Shown: in pieces, positions 19,548 through 32,424 of the stretch
How positions within the stretch are numbered: position 1 is the stretch's first letter
Layout: each line of letters starts with the position of its first letter
Source of the DNA: Platanthera guangdongensis
Taxonomy: Eukaryota; Streptophyta; Magnoliopsida; Asparagales; Orchidaceae
Assembly: GCA_039583875.1 (NCBI GenBank)
Contig: CM077163.1
Span: 107,703,213 to 107,767,212 of the forward strand
Length of the DNA stretch: 64,000 nucleotides
Direction of reading: 5' to 3'
Position numbers and translations under genes: made by a program
The notes under the pieces: generated by a model
The model's input: the letters and a program-made list of their open reading frames with translations, nothing else
What the model was told of the DNA's origin: nothing
Databases searched by the model: none

Positions 19548-22500
19548 CTATAATAAGTTTACCATACCCAACTCAAATTTGAAGGTGTTAAACTTAGCTT
19601 CGTCTAATGGATTAGTGAATATATCAGACACTTGCTTGTCTATTGGAACAAACTCAAGGGTGATGTCTTCATATTCCACATGCTCCCTAATGAAATGATA
19701 TCTAATCTCTATGTGCTTAGTCCTACTATGGGACATAAGATTCCTAGCAATTGAGATTGCACTAATAAAATCACAAAATAGAGGAGTTCTACTTATCTAA
19801 AGGTTGTAGTCTTAAAGTTGGTGTTGTCTCCAAAGCAACTAAGTATAGCAGCTACCTGCTGAGATGTACTCTGACAATGTAGTTAATATTGCAACACCGG
19901 TTTGTTTCTTGCAGCTCCAATATACCAGTCTCCTTCCCAAAAACTTATAGGTGCCAGATGTGCTCTTAATGACCTCTTTGCAGCCTGCAAAATCTATATC
20001 TAAACAGTCTGTTAGTTCAGACTCCCCATCCTAGGGTACCATAGGCCAAGATTAGGAGTGCCATTAAGATACCTCAATATTCTCTTAGTTGTAGAGTAGT
20101 GAGATTCTTTAGGGCAAGCCTGATACCTAGCACAAACACCTGTAGCATACATGATGTCTGTCCTACTTGCAGTAAGATATAGAAGGTAGTCAATTATACC
20201 TCTATACAAAGTTTCAGTAACAGTTTACTTGCCTCATCTTTGCCTACATGTATACTTGACCCCATGGGAGTTCTCATGGTTGGGGAGTTCTCCATGCCAA
20301 ATTTATTTATCAACTCCCTTGTGAACTTAGAACTGGGATATGGACAAGACATCATCCGTCTGCCTTACTTTGAGGCCCAAGAAGAACTTAAGTTCACCCA
20401 TTCTGCTCATCTCATAGTTCCCATACATAAGTTTAGCAAACTTTTTGCAGAGATTGTCATCAGTAGATCAAAAGATGATGTGATATACATAGATCTGAAC
20501 TAGGATGATCTCACCCTTAGATCCCCGTAGGATCTTGTCTATTTTCCCCCTTGAGAATTTGCTCTCAATGAGGAAACAACACAAAGTATCATACCATCCT
20601 CGAGGGCCTTGCTTCAGCGCATATAGAGCTTTTCTAAGTCTATAAACATAATCAGATGAGTTAGGAACTACAAAAACTAGAGGCTGCTCAACATAGACTT
20701 CCTCTTTCAAGTCACCATTCAGGAAGGCTGACTTCACATCCATCGGGTAGGCCTTGAATCCCTTGTGTGCAGCAAATGCAAGGAACAGTCTGATGGCCTC
20801 CAATCTTGCTACCGGGGAAAAGGTTTGATCAAATTCAATGCCTTCTTCTTACATGTACCCCTTATCCAGTAGTCTGCCTTTGATCTTTATTATAAAGCCA
20901 TTTTCATCAAGCTTGTTTTTGTAGATCCACTTGACTCTAATGACATTATGTCCCTATGGTATGGGAATAAGCTTCCAGACCTTGTACCTCTTGAACTGGT
21001 TCAGGTCCTCCTACATAGCTCTAATACAATGCTGGTCTATGTTGGCTTCTTCAAACTTCTTAGGCTCCACTTGGGATAGAAAGCTTGAATACATGGTAGT
21101 ATTCTAACTTCTGCTCCTTGTTGTTACTCCTTAGCTTGCCTCACCAATTATCTGGTGAGCTAGATGATCTCTTATGTGTTTGACTGTAGGTGGCAGTCTT
21201 CTTTCAGCAATAGGTTCATCTTCAGGTACAACCTCGTGTTGATCTTCATCCACTCCAAATGTTCCTGGTAGATCTTCTGGAGTATCCACTTCATCTTGTA
21301 TAACTGGTGATGCTTCCTTGATGGTCTGTTTGTCCACCATCTGTTCTGTACCTGCAGTACTATAAGAGGAGCTTGGTAGCTCCATGTTAATCATAGTAGA
21401 CTCATCAAAGACTACATGAATTGATTCTTCTATAAGTCGGTTTTCAAGTTGTAGATCCTATAGACTTTACTATGATTATTGTACCCGACAAAAATTCCAT
21501 CATAGGATTTGGCAGCAAACTTAGTCACATAGGACTTTCCATTATGAAGTAGATAGCACTTACTACCCAAGATTCTGAGATAGCTCAAGTTTGGTTTTCT
21601 ACCTTTCAAGCTCTCATAGGGAGTCTTCTTATGGCTTTTGGTGATAGAGGCCCGATTGAGGACATGACATGCATTATTTACTTCCTCAGCCCAGAAATAT
21701 TCTGGGAGAGATGTATCACTTTACAATGTTTTACAAGCCTCTATGAGATTCCTATTTTTCCTCTCAACAAACCCATTTTGCTGTGGTGTTCTATGTGAAT
21801 AGAATTCTCGATGAATCCCATATTCTTCACAAAATCTTGTCATGCTATCAGACTGGAATTCAGTCCCATAGTCACTTCTGATTTTGACCACATAGCTGTT
21901 TAACTCATTCTGAATTTGCTTGACAACCTTAGTGAAGATATCAAGGGTTTCATTCTATCTCTTTAGGAATAATACCAAAGCAAACCTGGAAAACTCATCA
22001 ACAACCACAAGGTTGCAGACCTTACTACTAAGACTATGAACTGTCATAGGATAAAACAAGTCCATCTGTAGGAGGTATAGGCACCTCATAGAATCTTTGG
22101 CCCCAATACTCTTGAAGGAGGCTTTTGATTGATTGCCCTTTTGACAAGCTAAGCAAATGCCCTTTTTGGAGAACTTCATATTGGGACCATTCCTAACTAG
22201 CTCTTGACTAAAGATCTTACCAATAGCCTTGTAATTCTAATGGGCTAGCCAATTGTGCCACTAGACATAGTAGGAGACTTTCTCATTTGCCATTAGACAG
22301 ATAGGAGAATATGTATCTAGACATAGAAAGTTTAAACAATAAATGTTCCACTCCTAGTGTCTGTCAAGATGACCTTTGGTCACTTGACCTCCTAATTAGG
22401 CACTCATCCTGGTGGAAGACAATAACATAGCCAAGATCAGAGAGCAGACTTATGCTTATAAGCTTGTGATGTAACCATTCAACATAATCCACCTTGGTGA

Positions 22501-22651
22501 TGGTGATAATGCCATTGGTGATCTTACCATATCCCTTGGTTACACCTCTATCTGAACCACCAAAGATGACTTTGGGTCCATCTTTTACTGGAGTAAACTC
22601 CTTTAAGTTTATCATTGTTCCAGTCATGTGCCTGGAACATCCACTGTCCAA
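19548..22651 (-). pseudogene. SIRE element 2 pol remnant
   Basis: Read 22651 to 19548 on the minus strand: protease MDSGCSRHMTG; pre-integrase zinc finger and core fragments (CLACQKGNQSKASF near 22150, then the QMDLFYPMTVHSL segment); degenerate RT ([21 protein letters not shown] near 20740; the YxDD region reads YVYHIIF, so the catalytic Asp pair is lost); RNase H tail ([19 protein letters not shown] near 19730). Stops and frame changes occur throughout. It cannot encode a working polymerase. Confidence 0.9.
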
Positions 22652-22829
22652 GTATCATATAGCGGTATGATAACATGGACAACCTACAATACATAATTTA
22701 CTTTACCTTAGGACCCCAATATCTATGGGGTCCTTGTTGTACATTATTATCAAACTAAACATGTCTACCAGCAGAATTTCTTACAGTTGAACTGACCCGA
22801 GCTCTGGCCACATTGGGATTGTGCTAGCA

Positions 22830-25171
22830 GTCAATGGCAAAATGTCCTATGTTACCACAACACTTACAGTCATGTATGTTATATCTTCTATTCTGTGTAG
22901 GCCATGCAGCTTGGTTAGCAACAGTCCTATCATGAGGAAGATGTGTTGCAACCCTTTTTTGATTTCTTTCAGCTAAAATTTAACTGAAGGTAGGTCTTCA
23001 AGCTGGCTTGTTTAGTCCGCTCTGAGTGATATCTGCAAAAAGCTTCTTTTCAGAGCGCATGTTTTTGATGGCATCTGTAATGCCCAAATCAACCTGATTG
23101 TTAGACTTCCCCTTTGTTTGACTCTTAGTTGTCAGATTCAGAGCCTTCTCTACAGCAACATTCTTGAGTGTTGGTGCTGAAACACCAAAAATAAATGGTC
23201 TTGGTTGGGCCATCTGAAATTTCTCATGGGTAGCCATAAAGGCACTCACCTGGCTAGAGCTTTCACCAAGGCAATGAACATCTTTGTTCACCCCAGATGA
23301 ACAACCCTTCTCCCAGTGACCACGGGAGCTTTCCTGGTCATTCCTGTTAGAAGGTAACAGAACTTTTCTAAAAAGAATGGGAGGCATGGAAGAAATATGC
23401 TGAGGTGGATCTGGAGCTTTGCCCTTCCTTTTAGAATGAGCAACTATTGTGCTTCCCTTGAATCCCAACCCCTTCTTACACTTTTTAGATGAGAAGGTGT
23501 CTATAAGGGTTGTACAATACTGGACTTAGAATAGCTGGCCACTATTCTTTTCTCCTTCTCAAGCCTATCCTCAAGCTCCCTGATGAGACAGTTCTTGCTC
23601 TTGATGGAGGCTATCTTGATGTCCAAGAGGGACTTCAGTTGGCTTATTTCCCAAGCTTTCTTCTCCAGCAGATTAGCTGTTATAGTCTGCTGGGTAACTG
23701 CAAGTTTAAGAGCCAAAATCTCTTCAGCTTGCTTGTTATACAACTTCTTGATCTTCTTGAACGCATTCAGAAGTTCTCCATACTTGTCAATCAGTTGATT
23801 GGCATCTCCTTTAGATCCAGAATCTTCTTCACCACTTGGTCAAGTGGCTTCTGAGCAAGGACTGGTATCATACTCAGACATAGAAGAAAAATTAGGTAAT
23901 GAATGTACCTTGCTTTGACTAGGCTGATCCTGACTGCCCTCTTCATCTGTCATTGCTATCAGCCCTCTATAGTTGTGGGCATCTTCATCCATGTCTGAGT
24001 CACTATTTGATAGTGTCAGATGGGCCCTTATTCCTATCCTCACTAGAGGATTAACTTTTTATTATACAGAAGCTTTATCATTAACAGCAGCAACTAACCC
24101 AATATAGGCTTCCTGTTATTCAAACTCATATAATGATGAGTCTTTCCAGTACTTTTCCTTCTTGGAAATGAAGGACTTCTCCTTCTTTCCTTTGTGTTGG
24201 TGTTGCTTCTTCTCCTCAGTCTCCTTCCTCTTCTCTGGGCATTCAACTATCATATGCTCTGGCTTTCTACAACAGTAGCAAACTACTTTAGAAGAGTTAT
24301 ATTTATTAGGTTTGGAACCATACCTGTCAGTCTTGGACAGATTCTTCCTGTGATGAGTGGAGTTGGAAGACCTCTTCTTCTAATGCTTCTTCTTCATTAG
24401 CCTTTGGAGTTGCCTGGAGAATGCTGCAAAGTCTTCATAAGACATGCTGATGTTTGATGCCTTTAAGTATGAGTTATCTGACTCAGCTGGTCTTATTGGT
24501 GGAGAAGGAATCCTCTCCTTGCCCTTACTTATTCGTTTTGCTCTAAAGACCAAGGACTTTTTCTTGGACAGAGATTTGTTGGTGGCCTCCTCCTCCTTCC
24601 TGGCAGCTAGCTGAATCTCATAGGAGAGCATCTTTCCAAACAATATTTGGAGAGGAGTATCAGCAAGCTTAGCCACCTCTCTTATGGCACAGATCTTGGT
24701 GTCCCAGTCTCTAATGAGAGATCTGAGAAACTTGTCATTTATTTCATAATTATTGAAGAACCTCCCATAGGACTTAAACTCATTTATAATCCTGAAGAAT
24801 CTTTCTTAACAAGTAGTTATGTTCTCCTTTAGGTTTTGCTTGAAAGCCTCATACACTTGGTTGATCAGAGACTTCCTATCATCTCTTACCTCTTTAGTCC
24901 CCTCCATGTAGACCACAAGTGTGTCCCACATCTCTTTGGAGGTCTTGTAGTGAAGTAGGTTTAGAAAGGTGGAGTCATCAATAGCACTGACAATAATATT
25001 TCGTGCTCTCTTGTCTAGTAAAGTAAGGATGATTTCATCCTTGGTCATCTCAGAGTATGTATTGCGAGTCTGTTCATTAGTATTCAGAACATAGACCATC
25101 ATAGGGATGAAAGGTCCCTTCTTGACTATTACAAAAATCATTGGATCATAGGCTTCCATGAATAGCCTCAC
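22830..25171 (-). pseudogene. SIRE element 2 gag remnant
   Basis: Capsid part at 25171-24806 (TSKEMWDTLVVYMEGTKEV), then a linker (24676-24380). The zinc knuckle CYCCRKPEHMIVEC lies near 24250, followed by an acidic Ser/Asp/Glu stretch (24043-23840) and a coiled coil (23743-23501, LKLAVTQQTITANLLEKKAW). A second zinc-knuckle-like CKCCGNIGHFAIDC lies near 22850, shortly before protease. Two knuckles flanking an acidic coiled-coil region make a long SIRE-type gag. In-frame stops show decay. Confidence 0.85.
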
Positions 25172-25323
25172 CCTCTATTTCCATATTCCAAAACACTCCT
25201 TCCTACAGATGAGATGTTTCATGGAACTCAGCTCTCTCTAGCTCTCTCCAGAGCCCATGATCACTTAACTGTAGCTACCTTTGGAGATAACTCAGATTGT
25301 TAAATACTTTTTAAAGTAAACTC

Positions 25324-25335
25324 CCTCTAATACCA
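25324..25335 (-). promoter_or_regulatory. Primer-binding site, SIRE element 2
   Basis: TGGTATTAGAGG on the minus strand, two bases after the LTR end at 25338. One transition and a changed end differ from the canonical TGGTATCAGAGC. Confidence 0.85.
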
Positions 25336-26344
25336 ATTAAAAGTTCTTGTTTTCAGGGTAGCTAGCAACCTAGAGGGGGGGTGAATAGGTTTATCTAGGT
25401 CTTTTGATTTCTTTTTTGTTTCTTCTTTAGTTACTATATGATTGTGAGCTTTTTATGTGCCTGCAAGAAGAAATCAAACACAGACAAGCATACATGTATT
25501 TTATAGTGGTTCCCCAAAATTATGGGTACATCCACTCTTCTTCCAACTTGCTAACTTCCTGTTATTCAAGGAACTTCTCCAAATCAATACTCCAAGGAGC
25601 TTACACCTCAGATCCCTTAGGATCTCCCAGTCTCCTCCAAGACTAACACCTTAGCCACAAAGGCCTACACTCATTGATACAAGTATCATCTACCTCAAGA
25701 AATTAAGCCCTACCACTCAGGCTATGAAGGATGGACCTACCTCAGAGCAAACTTGCTCCTACAACTCAGAGAGATACAATCTCCTATAACTCAGGCACAA
25801 GTGCCCTACTTCTCAGTGAGTAAAAACTCACCAACCTCAGATCCCAATAGGATCCTACACTCAGAGAGGAGCCCTCTCCTACAGCTCAAGCAAATTTGCC
25901 CTACCTCAGGCCCAAGGCCCTACAGCTTATATCCAAAAAAATCCTACAATAAAAAATAATTTAATTAACTTTGAAACATAGAAATTTCTCTATGTCAACA
26001 ACAAGAGCAGAGAAATTTCTACTCTAACTCTCCTCGCAGCAGAGAAAAATATTGCTGGAGGTGCTCAGTAGCTGACTTCTGAACTTGCTGAAGAAGGCTA
26101 AAGAACTATTGATCTAGAGTCTTCAAGCAGCTAACTGAACCTGCTCAAGGCAGATGTTTCTTCTTTCTTCAGAACAATTTCTGATTCTGCTGTGGCTGAT
26201 GGAGATTACGCAACTATCTGAACTTTTTCTTGCAGGAGAGCTTCAATCTTTTTGCATACAGCAATGGCGAAGAAGATGAAGTCGGTGCTAACTTTTTCAG
26301 TTAATCATGCCCTAAAAGTTGTCTTGTATCTTAACCCATCTCAT

Positions 26345-26353
26345 CCTTTTATA
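26345..26353 (-). promoter_or_regulatory. TATA box, SIRE element 2, 5' LTR
   Basis: TATAAAAGG on the minus strand. Transcription would start about 30 bases further on the minus strand, near 26315. Confidence 0.75.
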
Positions 26354-26519
26354 GCGTCAACAGCGCTAGCTGCTTCTTGCTTTAACGTCTATCTGTCGTA
26401 CTGTAGGGCTGCAGCACCTTTTGTCGTGTACTATGGCTTTGCCGCTAACAATATGAATATGGTTGACCTTTTGACTTGCTGACATCAGCACCTGAAGATG
26501 GTCAAAATACAAGCATCAG

Positions 26520-27400
26520 TATTATAGGCGTTGAGTGAATGACCTTCACTCAACACTAAATCACTTAGACAGATTTACTGTCTCTTGGCATTGGAATTTA
26601 GTGAGTTACCTTCTCTCAACACCAAACTACTTAGATTATAAATCTATTTCTAGGCATTAAGTGATTCAGGTTCACACAATGCCAACTTGCTTTATCAGCT
26701 TTCTACTGCTTAGCGTTGAGTGAGTGATCATCACTCAACACCAAACTCCTTAGACAAAATTCTGTCTTCACTAAGCGTTCACAGCATTGAGTGAGTAATG
26801 CACACTAATTGCTTTTTGCTTTAAAAAATTATACATCCTCTTCTATATGTATGACGTAGAGAGTGTTGAGTGAACATGTCTCATTGAATGCTTTTTGCCT
26901 TAGTCATTTCTGCTTCCTTAGCATCTTAAGTGTTCACAGTGTTGAGAGAGCATGCCTCACTTAACGCTTTTTGCTTTAACAAATTATGCGTCATGACGTT
27001 GAGAGCGTTGAGTGCCCATGCCTTACTCAACGCTTTCTGCCTTAGCTAAATTTTGTTATTCTTTAAAGTACTGGCTTTGATAGACTTAGTGTTATAGAAC
27101 ACTTAAGAGGCTATGGCGTGGAGTGAATGACCTTCAATCAACTCCTTTGGACTTAGCCACTTTTCTGCTTCTTAAACCTTCGCCATTGACTGTCTCAGCT
27201 AGCCTCACTCAACTCTGAACTGAGTTCGTCGAATGCTGAACTGAGTTCGACGAACAGTAAGCTCAACTCGACAAACTATGAACTCAGTTTGATGAATTTA
27301 GACTTGGCCAAATTTCTCAAACTCTGAGCTTAGTTCGACGAATGATTTTCTCAGCTCGATGAACTCTGAACTAAGTTCGACAAATTTAGACTTAGTCAAA
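26520..27400 (-). repeat. U3 palindrome array of the 5' LTR, SIRE element 2
   Basis: Same architecture as 18120-18980: GCGTTGAGTGA...TCACTCAACRC hairpin units, then GAACTCAGTTCGACGAA-type units (27200-27380). It lies between the LTR start and the TATA box. Confidence 0.85.
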
Positions 27401-27545
27401 TTTCTCAAACCAACTCTTAGGTAAGAGTTTTCTAGACTTAGCCACATAGGCTATCTATCCCATCACTATCATATACTGATATATGTATATCATTGACAAG
27501 ATTGACTTCCTCATATCTATGATATTGTGGGCAATGAACCCAACA

Positions 27546-27550
27546 AGAGC
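27546..27550. repeat. Probable target-site duplication, right (AGAGC)
   Basis: Differs in one base from AGAAC at 16893-16897. Confidence 0.5.
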
Positions 27551-27710
27551 TGTAAGTATTCTCAAAAAATTTCTATATATCATACGTAGTAGGAAGCGTG
27601 TATATGACTTTAAAAATAACTTAACCATGCCCACAAAACAGACTATTCATACCTTTGGCATTTATATGACACTCATGCTTCATTAAGTTATTTAGGGTCT
27701 TGATACAAGT

Positions 27711-30073
27711 TGTAGCATACCGATTTGCGCTAGACCCAGTGTGGGCATTTCAACTCAAGATAGTTTACATGGGCTCAGGGGTCACTGGTGTTCAGGGTTG
27801 CACCAGAGATGGGGGTGGGGAATGCTAACTCGACGTTGAGTGTATGGTTTCTACCGCGCAGCATTAGTGGGATACCGTGTGGCGCTAGCGTTTGTCGAGT
27901 ATACACGATGAATGTTGAGTGGAGCAATGAGCGCAGCGTGGAATCAACGATCGTCGAACTACCGCTCAGCGGTAGCTTTATACCACCCGACGGTAGCTCT
28001 ATACCGCACGACGGTAGTTGTATACCGCTCGACGGTAGTCCTACTTAGTTATCGACATATTACTCATTGAGAAACCACCCAACATTAGTAATACCGCCAG
28101 CGATAGCATCATGTTGAGATGTAGCATGGCGGTAAGAAGGATAATGCTTTGTGGTAGCAGTACAGGTGTCGATGCGTGAGTTTTGTGTTTGGACGGTTAC
28201 TTTTGGAAGAAGTCACTTTTGGAGGTACCTCACAACGGTAACAAGCTACCATGCGGCGGTAGCTCTCCGATCTACAAAATTTATGTTTGATCGACCATAT
28301 TCTTCTTCTCCTGATGTCGACCATCACCGCGATAGAAAAGTTGGACACCGCCATGCTGTCAAGATAAAGGACCCGATCCATGGCCATAATTGAGGTGAGC
28401 TTCCTACACTCTCCCTTAGTTCTCTATCTTTAGATATAAAATAGGAGAGATGTTGGTTCAAAAGGGCTTGACTTTGGCGAGTAATGGATACCTCCTAGGT
28501 AGAGACCACACTAGGACCATGTTCTAGGGTTTTGTTGTCTTCAACCTTCCGTCTCTTCATTATGAGGACAATGGACTTGGTTTCGTAAAGAATGGTGGTC
28601 TATTGAGGATGAATAAGGGAGGAGGAAGAGCGTAATGTAATTTGTGTGCTTGGCTAGAGGTAGAATACAAACTGATGCTATTCATTTTACTTTATGATGC
28701 GTTTAGAAATCTGATTTCTATACATAGTAAGATTCGTGCTCGATTTCAACCATGATCTGGCCACTCTTAGGTGTCGGGATGAACACGAAAGATGCAGCCC
28801 TTAGAATGGCTCTTCCAACAGATGGTTGCAAATTTTCTGATGACCATTGTGGATCCCTCATAGTGCAACGGATGTTGTTGCATTAAACTAACATAAGGCC
28901 AAGATAGATTTTCTCTCTAAGCAGTTAATATGCTAGCCTGGTGTTCGAATCTTGGACTTGGTAGAAATTCATAGCCTTTGATGACATCTTGCAATGGGAG
29001 AATATCATTTGAGGAAACAGTGATGAGCTAATGCATTATGTATGTTTTTTGAAGGTCCTTGGATGTACAAATGGTTTATTTACGTACTCCGATGAAGTGC
29101 ATACAATAATACTAGGGTAGTTGATATGCAGTGGAAGAGTAATTGGTGCGATTTTATGATATACGCAATCGATGGCAAGTGATGAACTATAAATAATGAA
29201 AGAACATGTGGTGTGTAATTGCACACGACTATTAATTACCTAGAAACGTATATGTTATGTTGATAGTTTTTGGAAACAAGACGTTTTGAAAGATAAATGA
29301 TTTGATGTGCATGCATATGCGAAACTTAAAAAAAGGGGGCTAGATGAATATTACGACCACGATCATGCGATGACCTTCTTGATCTTATGAATTGAAAGTA
29401 TGATTGGAATAAGTCCACCTCTTATAGTTGTGTTAACTCCCTATGGGTAGCGGTGAGGGTCATATATCAATCAAGAGGAATCGATATCTTACGTTACGAC
29501 GGAACCCTGTATACTTGTGTGCATGGGAATGATATGATGTGAAGGGACTCAGTGTGGATCCTTTGCATGCTTTTGAGCACGGGATTACTATGATGGTATG
29601 GGACTCAGCGTGGAGCCCTTGCGTGCTCTTGAGCACGAGATTGGTATGCTGAGAAGGGACTCGGTTGGATCCCTTGGATATTTGATGGCTTGGCCAAGTG
29701 TAGTTGCATGTTGTGTGTGTTGACATGTGGTGTCATAATCCCGAGTTAGGATAGAGTGGTAGTTTTATGGGCTCGACAGTCGTCACATCGACGGGAGTTG
29801 ACAGATAGACCTTGGGAAGTAGGGCTTGGTCCTCGGTGATTTTTCCCGAGGCACCTTCCATGGAAGTGGACTGTTGGGTTTTGTCCTTGGTGCTCACCTC
29901 CAAGGCTCCTTCTGTGCAATGATTGTAGGTCAGTTACGATGGGCTCTTGGTGAACATCCACCCGAGACTCCATTTGAGCCATAGTATGCAGAGGCTCTGT
30001 TGTTCTGTTCTTAGTATTGAGGCGTAAGGAGACCTAGGCCTGGTGGTGTGAATGCCTTCCAGATGGCTCTGAG
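27711..30073 (+). other. Non-coding LTR/leader-like DNA with ACCGCTCGACGGTAG palindromes and a 56-bp repeat
   Basis: 27930-28045 and 28240-28262 hold repeated TACCGCTCGACGGTAG-like palindromes. 29540-29690 holds just under three units of a 56-bp repeat with GGGACTCAGTGTGGATCC (near 29544, 29600, 29656). No convincing protein is seen. The rest (28400-29500) shows nothing I recognise. Confidence 0.5.
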
Positions 30074-31225
30074 GTGACTTCATCTGCCAAGTGCGACTTG
30101 GTAGTTTATATTGGTGGAAAACTTTTTGAAACCCCTGCAATGGTGTTGGGGATGCCAGAATTTGATCTTATTCTGGGAATGCCATGGCTGGATTCGCGCC
30201 ATGCCAGGATTGATTGTGCGACAAAGCAAATCACCTTAAGTCACAAATATTCTAGATAATCTTTCAAGGTATTAGACTCACATCTCGAATAATGTTGTAT
30301 TCAATCCACGTCAATAAGGCACATAAACAAGGGAATGAGGTGTACATGATATGTTTTGAACTAAAAGAGATGGTGACTAGTATGGAGGATGTACTAGTTC
30401 TGCAGGATTTTCTTGGGGTTTTTCCCGAAAAGCTTCCTGGATTGCCCCCGCGTAGGGAAGTAGACTTCCAGATTAAGCTAGTGTCGGGTGCCAAGCCCAT
30501 CTCTCGAACCCCTTATAGGATGGCTCCAAATGAACTGGAATAGTTTAAAGTTAATTTGCAGGAGTTAGTGGAATCAGGATTTGTTCGTCCTAGTTCATAA
30601 CCCTAAGGCGCCCCTATTTTGTTTGTTAAGAAGAAGGACAGATCGTTACGATTATGCATAAATTATCGGGAGCTCAACAAATTGACGGTGCATAACAGCT
30701 ATCCTTTGCCCCAGATCGACGAGTTATTTGACCAGTTGGCGGCAGAGCATTGGTTTTCGAACTCTATTTGTGTTCGGGGTATTGTCAGTTAAGGATAGAG
30801 GACAAAGATATTCAGAAAAAAATGTTTAGCTCAAGATACGGCTTATACGAGTTCACAGTGATGTCATTTGGGCTCACGAATACCCCTTCTGCATTCATGA
30901 GTTTGATGAATAGGGTGTTTGAGACTTATCTGGATGCTTTTGTCATCATATTTATTGATGACATTCTTGTCCACTCAAAGACCAGAGGAGCATGCTGAGC
31001 ACTTGCCCTTAGTTTTGAACAAAACTAAAGGAGCATTCCTTGTTTGCTAAGTTCGGCAAGTGCGAATTTTGGCTCTGATAAGTTGCCTACTTGGACCATG
31101 TTATTAGTGGTGCTGGATTAGAAATAGAACTGACCAAGGTGAGTGCAATGAAGTGCTGCTTACCTTTGAGGTCGGTGGCCAATGTGAGAAATGTTTTATG
31201 ACTTGCAGGGTATTATCGTAAGTTT
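30074..31225 (+). pseudogene. gypsy protease end and reverse transcriptase remnant
   Basis: 30074-30259 carries the end of the protease region (EFDLILGMPWLDSRHARID). 30292-30543 gives DFLGVFPEKLPGLPPRREV and SGAKPISRTPYRMAP. After stops, RT continues with [14 protein letters not shown] and [10 protein letters not shown]. Another frame (30750-30998) has [20 protein letters not shown] and the catalytic FIDDILV. Thumb and RNase H decay before 31225. At least two frameshifts. Sequence is of chromovirus type. Confidence 0.9.
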
Positions 31226-31763
31226 TGTTGGGTTTTGCTATACGTCACAACAGTTGTGCGCAGCGAAAATAAGGGAAATATGAAAACCCAAAATAGTTCG
31301 TATCTAGCGATGAACATTTATCAAGAAGTAAAAATGTTATAAATAAAATTTTCCTTTGCATGATTGAGTCGCTACTCAACCATGATGCTCCAAGAAATTT
31401 CTCGGTCACCAGCGGCTAGAGTTCTGAGCACAGAATAATGTCCACCCCTCTATAGATGATCCACACGAGCGATTGAACACTTAGCCTCTTATCATAAAAG
31501 ACCTAGGTTGGAAGAAAGTTCTTTGTGTCTTCACAGACTGATAGGTCTGTTCCAAAAGAGATGGCAGCGACACACGCCGAAAATAGGTTTGGCGACAGCG
31601 ACAAGTACGAATCCTCAGAAACACTTGTTGTCAATGTACAAGGGAGACTGTCGGTTGGCGGTGAGATAGGCATCAATGGCCTTGGCAGATTAGTTTCGTC
31701 GTGAGGGGATAAACAACCGACTCATGATTAGGTTAAAGACTTATGTCTGTCTCTCTCTATCTG

Positions 31764-31769
31764 TTTATA
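31764..31769 (-). promoter_or_regulatory. TATA box of the 31.2-kb copia LTR
   Basis: TATAAA on the minus strand (ACTATAAACAG context), about 110 bases downstream of the repeat array in the LTR's own direction. Confidence 0.5.
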
Positions 31770-31879
31770 GTACATATCGTATATATACTGAGTACTGAGC
31801 CAACAAAAAATAGTAGACCACGCTGAATCAAACTTAAATGAAATAAACTAGATAAAATAAAATTTATCATGTATACACG

Positions 31880-32290
31880 TCAATATTTGACGAATCAACA
31901 TTTGACTGGACGGAGCATCATTTGAACTTAACGCACTCGGCACTTGACTCATCAAATCAACACTTGGCTCGACAAATCGTTGAGTGAACTCAATATACTC
32001 AACGCTTGGGGCAGACTCATTGAATCATCACTTGGCTCGACAAATCATTGAGTGAACTCAACGAACTCAAAGCCTATTTCGACAAGTCAGCATTTGACTC
32101 GACTAAGGCAACGAGTGGTCTCAACGCTCTCCGCACTAAATTGACAAGTCAATATTTTACTTGACGAAGGCGTCGAGTGGTCTCAACGCTCTCAGCGCTT
32201 AATCGACAAGTCAACATTTTACTCAATGAAGGCACTGAGTGGTTTCAGCGCACTCAATGCCTGGCTAAGTCCAGTCATTCCTTTATCTCA
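31880..32290 (-). repeat. U3 repeat array (TTGAGTGAACTCAACG / CTCGACAAATC)
   Basis: Six to eight degenerate units with dyad-symmetric cores (TTGAGTGAACTCAA, CAACGCTCTCAGCGCTT). Between the LTR start and the TATA box. Confidence 0.75.
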
Positions 32291-32424
32291 TGAGTAAAAC
32301 CAACATAGTACAATCTTCCAAATTCTCCAAAATATCTTATGTGTGACAATGATAGTCTCATACTGCGTTGGCGGTGAGACTACATGTTTGATCACTTTTA
32401 GATCACCATGGTAAGTCCAATAGT

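Larger units (their letters stand above)
16898..27545 (-). mobile_element. Complete but decayed SIRE-type copia element 2
   Basis: Both LTRs are present (25338-27545 as 5', 16898-19134 as 3'), with a primer site, gag, pol and polypurine tract in the right order on the minus strand. Total 10.6 kb. The two LTRs are clearly alike but differ at many positions and by small indels, and gag-pol is full of stops, so the insertion is old. Only about 400 bases separate the RNase H end from the 3' LTR, so there is no envelope-like ORF. Confidence 0.9.
25338..27545 (-). repeat. SIRE element 2, 5' LTR (2208 bp)
   Basis: Starts TGTTGGGTTCATTGCCC at 27545 on the minus strand and runs to the primer site. 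Homologous end to end to 16898-19134. The final dinucleotide has mutated (CA to TA). Contains a palindrome array (26520-27400) and a TATA box (26345-26353). Confidence 0.9.
27711..31228 (+). mobile_element. Ty3/gypsy fragment with LTR-like start and broken pol
   Basis: The stretch begins TGTAGCATACCGATTTGCG, a typical opening of plant chromovirus LTRs, and ends in gypsy RT cut by a copia LTR at 31229. gag is not recognisable. Linking the LTR-like start to the pol remnant as one element is an inference from orientation and order. Confidence 0.6.
31229..32424 (-). repeat. Copia LTR (about 1.2 kb), fourth copia family
   Basis: The left end is TGTTGGG (CCCAACA on the minus strand). The right end, before a PPT-like AAGTGGGAGACT, is degenerate. 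A TATA box lies at 31764-31769 and a repeat array of TTGAGTGAACTCAA / CGACAAGTCAACA words at 31880-32290. It interrupts the gypsy RT at 31228. Confidence 0.65.
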
